Assembly: GCF_000218685.1 (NCBI RefSeq) | Contig: NW_006763295.1 | Coordinates: 868,857 to 932,856, forward strand | DNA: 64,000 nt | From: Serpula lacrymans var. lacrymans S7.9 | Taxonomy: Eukaryota; Basidiomycota; Agaricomycetes; Boletales; Serpulaceae | Direction of reading: 5' to 3' | In this document: positions 59,677 to 64,000 of the stretch, piece by piece | How the letters are laid out: every line of letters begins with the position of its first letter | How positions within the stretch are numbered: the stretch's first letter is position 1 | Translations under genes and position numbers: made by a program | The notes under the pieces: model-generated | The model's database searches: none | The model's input: the letters and a program-made list of their open reading frames with translations, nothing else | Told to the model about the DNA's origin: nothing

Positions 59677-60672
59677 ATGCTCGTACTGACTAAAGCTGTT
59701 GTCTGGCGCGCCATTCTCGGCTTGATGTTGATCCATTCGACCGTAAAGGCCCACGAAACGGTCAAAGAGGCAGGTATGCACGCATGCCTCGATATATTTT
59801 GTAAAAAACCCACGTCTTATAAACGTCCAGCCATTCTAGCTAGGAAATTAGTAGACCACTCCTCAACGTCCATCGGTACCATGGCTACGGTGTATCCCGT
59901 AGATCATCCGACCTTACCTGGTTAGTCAAAATCTATGCCCCCTATCAACGTATCCTCCCTGCTCACCTAGAAATACTTTTGACAGGTCATCCATTCTCTA
60001 TACAAGAATACTACGCTAGGTGTTATCATTCTTATCGTTCGACACATACACGTCTAACGGGCATTGTGTCGTAAAGCTGCCATAACAATGGTTCCCTGAC
60101 CCTTATATTTCTACCTATCTCGCGCCATAGCCAGAATATACTCAGTTCACCTAGTCATTTTGCCTCTATATCTGTTTCTGCGGAACATCCAGCGGCCAAA
60201 AATGCTCGAGTTTCTCTAATGGGCGATGTCACGGTTTTCCGCGACTCACGGCTTGTCCCAGATGTAGATGCAATCAGAGCATGTTATCTCAAAAAACACC
60301 CTGATGCACGTTGGTGGCTTCCTGACGACGACAAAGGCGCTCACATTGTAAGTCACGAGTAACTTTCCTATGGGTTCTCTCGGCTTATAGCGCCGTGAAT
60401 CTAGTCATATTGGGCTCGATTTGACCCCCATGTAAGTATAGCTTTGCTTAGAGTTCTACACTCCCAATGACTATGGATACACAGGATGTCTATTTCGTTG
60501 GAGGCTTTGGAGGGTATGTTCCCTTTAGATTGTGAGGTCTTCTTTCCAACTTATGTTACTATACAGCGAGCATTACATTGGTCAGATTCCTTTACATTTG
60601 TATCAGGGTTCACCTCCCATTCTTGAATCGGAACATGGAGTGGCAGGAAGAATATTGATTGAACAGCTCTGA
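59677..60672 (+). CDS. secreted CREG-like protein (FMN-binding split-barrel fold)
   Basis: Resembles the CREG/PNPOx-like family of secreted or lysosomal glycoproteins. ATG 59677 gives a hydrophobic signal segment (WRAILGLMLIHSTVKA). After an intron the core begins AAILARKLVDHSSTSIGTMA and continues DHPTLPGHPFSIQEYYA. A further exon has NGSLTLIFLPISRHSQN, then ARVSLMGDVTVF and DARWWLPDDDKGAH. The end has HDVYFVGGFGG and ESEHGVAGRILIEQL, stop 60670-60672. Five or six short introns. It does not show obvious catalytic residues. Tandem with the ligase gene, 240 bp apart, no functional link evident. Confidence 0.78.
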
Positions 60673-60949
60673 GATTCCTAGTTCCCCCGTACATAGTATT
60701 ATCTGATCCTGATAGATATATGAACGGCTGTTTGTACGCGTTGGAGTTATGTGTTCATATTTGTCACTTTGTTCTCATTACTAGAGGTGCAGGCGTATTG
60801 CGCCATCCAGGATAGCAACGCAATCATGAAAAGGGGGCGCTGGTCTTACATGATACAAGTTGTATTAGTGTACACATCATGATTGTATACTAAGGGGTGA
60901 TAGTGTGTGATGACGCTCGAAGATATGTCACACTGGAGACCTAAAATCC

Positions 60950-62622
60950 TTAACCAAGCCTCCAAATGTTCAAGGTCGCAAGGAGAGCTTCTCTGTAGGT
61001 GCACCCTTCGCCTTCCTGCGGGAATGCTAATGTGATGGCTTGCTCAAGCCGTCCTTTGGAAACCATTGCTTGCCATTCAGAGTCCTTCTGTTCGGTAGGC
61101 AAAGCGTCCTTCAGTGTGCCATATGCAAGGAGAATTTCGTATTTAGCTCGGACTAATTGAGCATGACCACTCTGTAATCCTGTTTCATGATATTCGATTA
61201 GAGACAGCTGCATTATTTCGGTAGCTGAGGGAAGCATAGATTTGTTGGAGACTGATAACAAGTTAGTAGTACCGGTGGAGGAAGCAAAGTCCACCTGAGA
61301 TGTACTGCTGCGGCGTGCACTCCGTATAGCGCGTGCTTGTGGTTTTGGACGGTGATTTGACTGCTCTGGTCCAGCGTTTGTTGAAACGCCAGCAAGATAT
61401 TTTCTGCAAAGCGCCACTTTAAACGTGAGAACCGACGACGAGGCAGGTAAACAAGAGAAGAATGTGTTGCAGAAGTCTGGGGTCGATGAGAAAAGACGGG
61501 CAGCCACAGAAGTAACAAACGTGTTAGTATCAAAATGAGTCGATGACATGAGATTTATCAGCTAAAGAACGATCATTCGCAAATCAGCAGACAAGCGGAA
61601 ACACAAGACGCTTTACAAACCAAAGACATGATTCGGGAACCCATTGTTTTCCGCATATGGTCGCTCTGCATCAGAGAATACCACACAATATCCAAAGGTG
61701 CATCAACATCGCATCGCGCACCACCAGACACAGGAGGGGGGATTTGAGATAATAATAGTGGAGAATGTCGCGCTGATATCGATATTGTAGTCAGAACGAG
61801 CGCTCTGGCAAGGAGCCATCACTCACGTAATCCTACATCCTCTGTCAGAGATTCATCATTTTCAAATAATATAATCAGCCAGTCTAATACCGGCCACACA
61901 TGGTCTGCAACCGAAGAAAGGGGTGATGGCTCTGCAGATTCAACAGATGCTTCTTCTTCGTGATCGTAAATGTAGCTGCTGCGCGACTTCCTGTTCCCCT
62001 TTTTTGACATGACGGACAGTTGCTTACGCTGTATAAATCTCTCTTTAAGGATAGCCCAACAATGCTTGCTCTTGACTATGCAGGCAGACTCCCGGGCAAT
62101 GATAGAATCATCTTCTTCTCCGGTGAGGTCCGGTGAGCTTCGGACATCATTGTGAGAGCCATATTGTGGCAAGGCGCGGTAAATGGAGATAGGAGAGTTT
62201 GTGAGAGCGAACGACGTAAGCAGGCTTTGTGCAGCCGCCGTGGCATCAGGAGATGGTATGTGGGTAGACCTCTGTTGCTGATTATTTTTGTTTGGTGAAG
62301 ACTTGATGGGAGACATAGACACTTGTCCTTTTTCCTTTCTTTTATCGGCTGTTTCAGGCGGTGGAGGATACAGTGCTATGTAAAGTAACTGGCGGATATG
62401 TGATCTGCACTGACAGTGAGGAACAGTAACCACTACACGATATATACGCAAGCAAAAATTGACGCACACGGAAGGCCTGAGGTTTAGTGAGCGAAGCTGT
62501 TCGAGCGTTTGAATCCCTGACTCATATTGGCCTTCCTCGAAGCAAGTATCCACAAGATCACGTTGATTTCGCGACATTTCGCGACCTTCCTGACTTCCAG
62601 CGACCGAGTGTGGATATGCCAT
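60950..62622 (-). CDS. unrecognised conserved-looking protein
   Basis: Four or more exons. ATG at 62622 (MAYPHSVAGSQEGREM). The first exon, LVDTCFEEGQYESGIQTLEQ, is helical and looks TPR-like. After an intron near 62470-62405 follow IRQLLYIALYPPPPE and a Lys/Ser-rich disordered stretch. A longer exon reads WAILKERFIQRKQL, then a Lys/Arg/Glu-rich part and VWPVLDWLIILFENDESL (61850). Another exon carries VDAPLDIVWYSLMQSDHMRK (61690). The last part ends YREALLATLNIWRLG, stop 60950. The central part is low-complexity, flanked by two helical regions. I cannot name a family. Confidence 0.65.
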
Positions 62623-62982
62623 TTTGTTGGTTTTTATGGTTGACAAACAAGTAACAGATAACAGACAGTCCATACCGGAAAATCGCGTACAGCCAGCCAC
62701 CCAGATGTGTACACAGCCAGACATTTTCGTTCAGCCCGGCAAATGCCACTTTGAAGTGAGCCCGGATTCATCCGCTACTGAGCATGTTTCGGGAGGGCCG
62801 CTCCTCAGTCCATATGTTGCCCCACCAGCACAGATCCAAAATGTAGTAATTGAATTCAATCCGTTTCTCCAGCAATCAGTATTGATAAGGCAATATCTTC
62901 CCATGTACTAGCTCATGGTGTTTTCCATAGTATTAATAGCACAGTTTTCATTCTGCTCGCACTACAGAAAATACACATTATT
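62623..62982. other. intergenic, promoter of unknown gene
   Basis: A 360-bp interval. The first part is presumably the promoter of the unknown minus-strand gene. Nothing else is recognised. Confidence 0.45.
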
Positions 62983-64000
62983 CTAAAGACTAGCAGCCAT
63001 TAAATCCATCAGAATGGGCTCTGTAACACCTGCACTTGAATGACTACCTAAAATATCTTCCGATGAAGCACTCTCTTCAATTTGACTGCGCACAGGCATC
63101 TTGCGATTGGATTTGGCGTTGTCCAGGCAAATTGTTTCCATAATGTACCTTACAAGTATTACAGCATCGCCCTCCGGGCACCCCTGGCACCGACAACGAT
63201 ATTGAAGTGGGCATGTAAGCTCGAATCAAAGTGACATGAATTGCATTGACAAGATTCAGTCGTCTGCTAAGGCACTAACGTCACATGATCACCTGTGACT
63301 TTCTTGTATATATCTAATTGCACGCACAAAACCTTATTTTTGTCTTAAAAAATTGCACAGAAAGTTTTGCAGCTTGATTCCGCCCATCTCTGTCCCAGCC
63401 GATTGTCAGAAATATGCAATGTGCAGTTGCCATTAAGAAAATGGAGTCGGACACAGTGTCACAACAAGCATGGATTTGAGTGGGTCACAGGTTGGCACAG
63501 ATCACGTGGTGTGTGAGCCCTACCTTAAAGTGCAAGTATTGGCGTGCAAAACATACAGTCATAAAGAAATATTCAGTGCAAACAACCTGTGCCATTTCCA
63601 GTGTCAAATTGTGAATGTGAGACTTGGTAACCTACGGTACCAGGAATATAAAGCACCATATGAGTTCACCAATGGAGCCAAAGAAAACAATAAATTACTC
63701 ACTGCTTCCACTCCGACATTTTCATGTTATTTCCTTGCAACTTCAATCCCTTTTTGAACCAATCATCTAATTTCCCCCAAAAATCTTCACCTTCAGCTAC
63801 CTGCCCTCCCATTCTCTTGCATTTCTTTGTAGCTGGCTCAGTAATATCTTGATCAGTTGTCCTGCCCGCTTCCTTCTCAGGTGCTGCATTTTCAATTAAT
63901 TGTAAGTTCTCAAAGCCAAAACAACGCTAGAACAATGTCAGTTACCTGCCTTATAAACATGATACATACTACGTACCAACAGAGCAATGTGATTTGTGAA
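62983..64000 (-). CDS. 3' part of an unrecognised gene, continuing past window end
   Basis: Two good exons. The one at 63883-63703 reads GGQVAEGEDFWGKLDDWFKK, then GLKLQGNNMKMSEWK, bounded by AG at 63884 and a GTGAGT donor at 63697-63702. A terminal exon 63148-62983 reads METICLDNAKSNRKMPVRSQ and ends LMDLMAASL, stop 62983-62985. A likely further exon reads FTNHIALL at 63975-64000. The middle (63150-63700) was not resolved. The D/E-FW-x-x-DDWF pattern resembles large lineage-specific agaricomycete families, sometimes linked to transposable elements, but that is weak. It could be a normal gene. Confidence 0.4.

Overview
The window looks like nuclear DNA of a mushroom-forming basidiomycete (Agaricomycetes). 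Genes are closely packed on both strands and broken by many GT-AG introns of about 45-70 nt. The gene set (Pcl5-like cyclin, Zn2Cys6 factor, vigilin, MATA-type HMG-box factor, secreted GH23-type lysozyme) is typical of that group. No virus, plasmid, CRISPR array or complete transposon was seen. Exon boundaries were read by eye and terminal exons may be off.

Layout. 0-2.1 kb: 5' part of a PDK1-type kinase (-). 4.96-6.6 kb: HMG-box factor (-). 8.0-9.8 kb: a short-chain dehydrogenase (-) with decayed partial copies behind it. 11.5-13.0 kb: an 11-exon aldo-keto reductase (+). 13.88-14.37 kb: a 100-N assembly gap abutting a near-perfect 184-bp inverted repeat that reaches into the vigilin leader. 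14.4-18.7 kb: multi-KH vigilin/Scp160 (+). 19.1-21.9 kb: SR140/U2SURP splicing factor (-). 22.2-24.7 kb: TPR phosphatase PP5 (-). 25.1-26.6 kb: secreted lysozyme-like protein (-). 26.6-32.5 kb: gene-poor DNA with three sets of diverged local tandem duplications. 32.6-34.5 kb: Pcl-type cyclin (+). 34.5-40.9 kb: mostly empty, with one small unknown gene (-). 40.9-43.9 kb: Zn2Cys6 regulator (-). 47.4-49.1 kb: MAP kinase kinase of the Mkk1 class (-). 49.27 kb: intron-bearing tRNA-Leu(UAG) (+). 49.6-50.3 kb: unknown protein (+). 51.6-52.1 kb: doubtful unknown gene (-). 52.4-53.05 kb: NAA50-type acetyltransferase (+). 53.3-54.1 kb: C2H2 factor (-). 56.2-59.4 kb: DNA ligase I (+). 59.7-60.7 kb: secreted CREG-like protein (+). 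60.95-62.6 kb: unknown protein (-). 63-64 kb: 3' part of an unknown gene running off the end (-).

The genes are mostly unrelated housekeeping and signalling functions. PDK1 and Mkk1 both belong to sphingolipid/cell-wall signalling in fungi, but their 47-kb separation implies no operon-like link. No convincing new multi-gene system was found. The most unusual items are the inverted repeat beside the gap, the duplicated 28.4-31.1 kb tract, the decaying SDR copies, the dual-start ligase, and the altered acetyl-CoA loop of NAA50.
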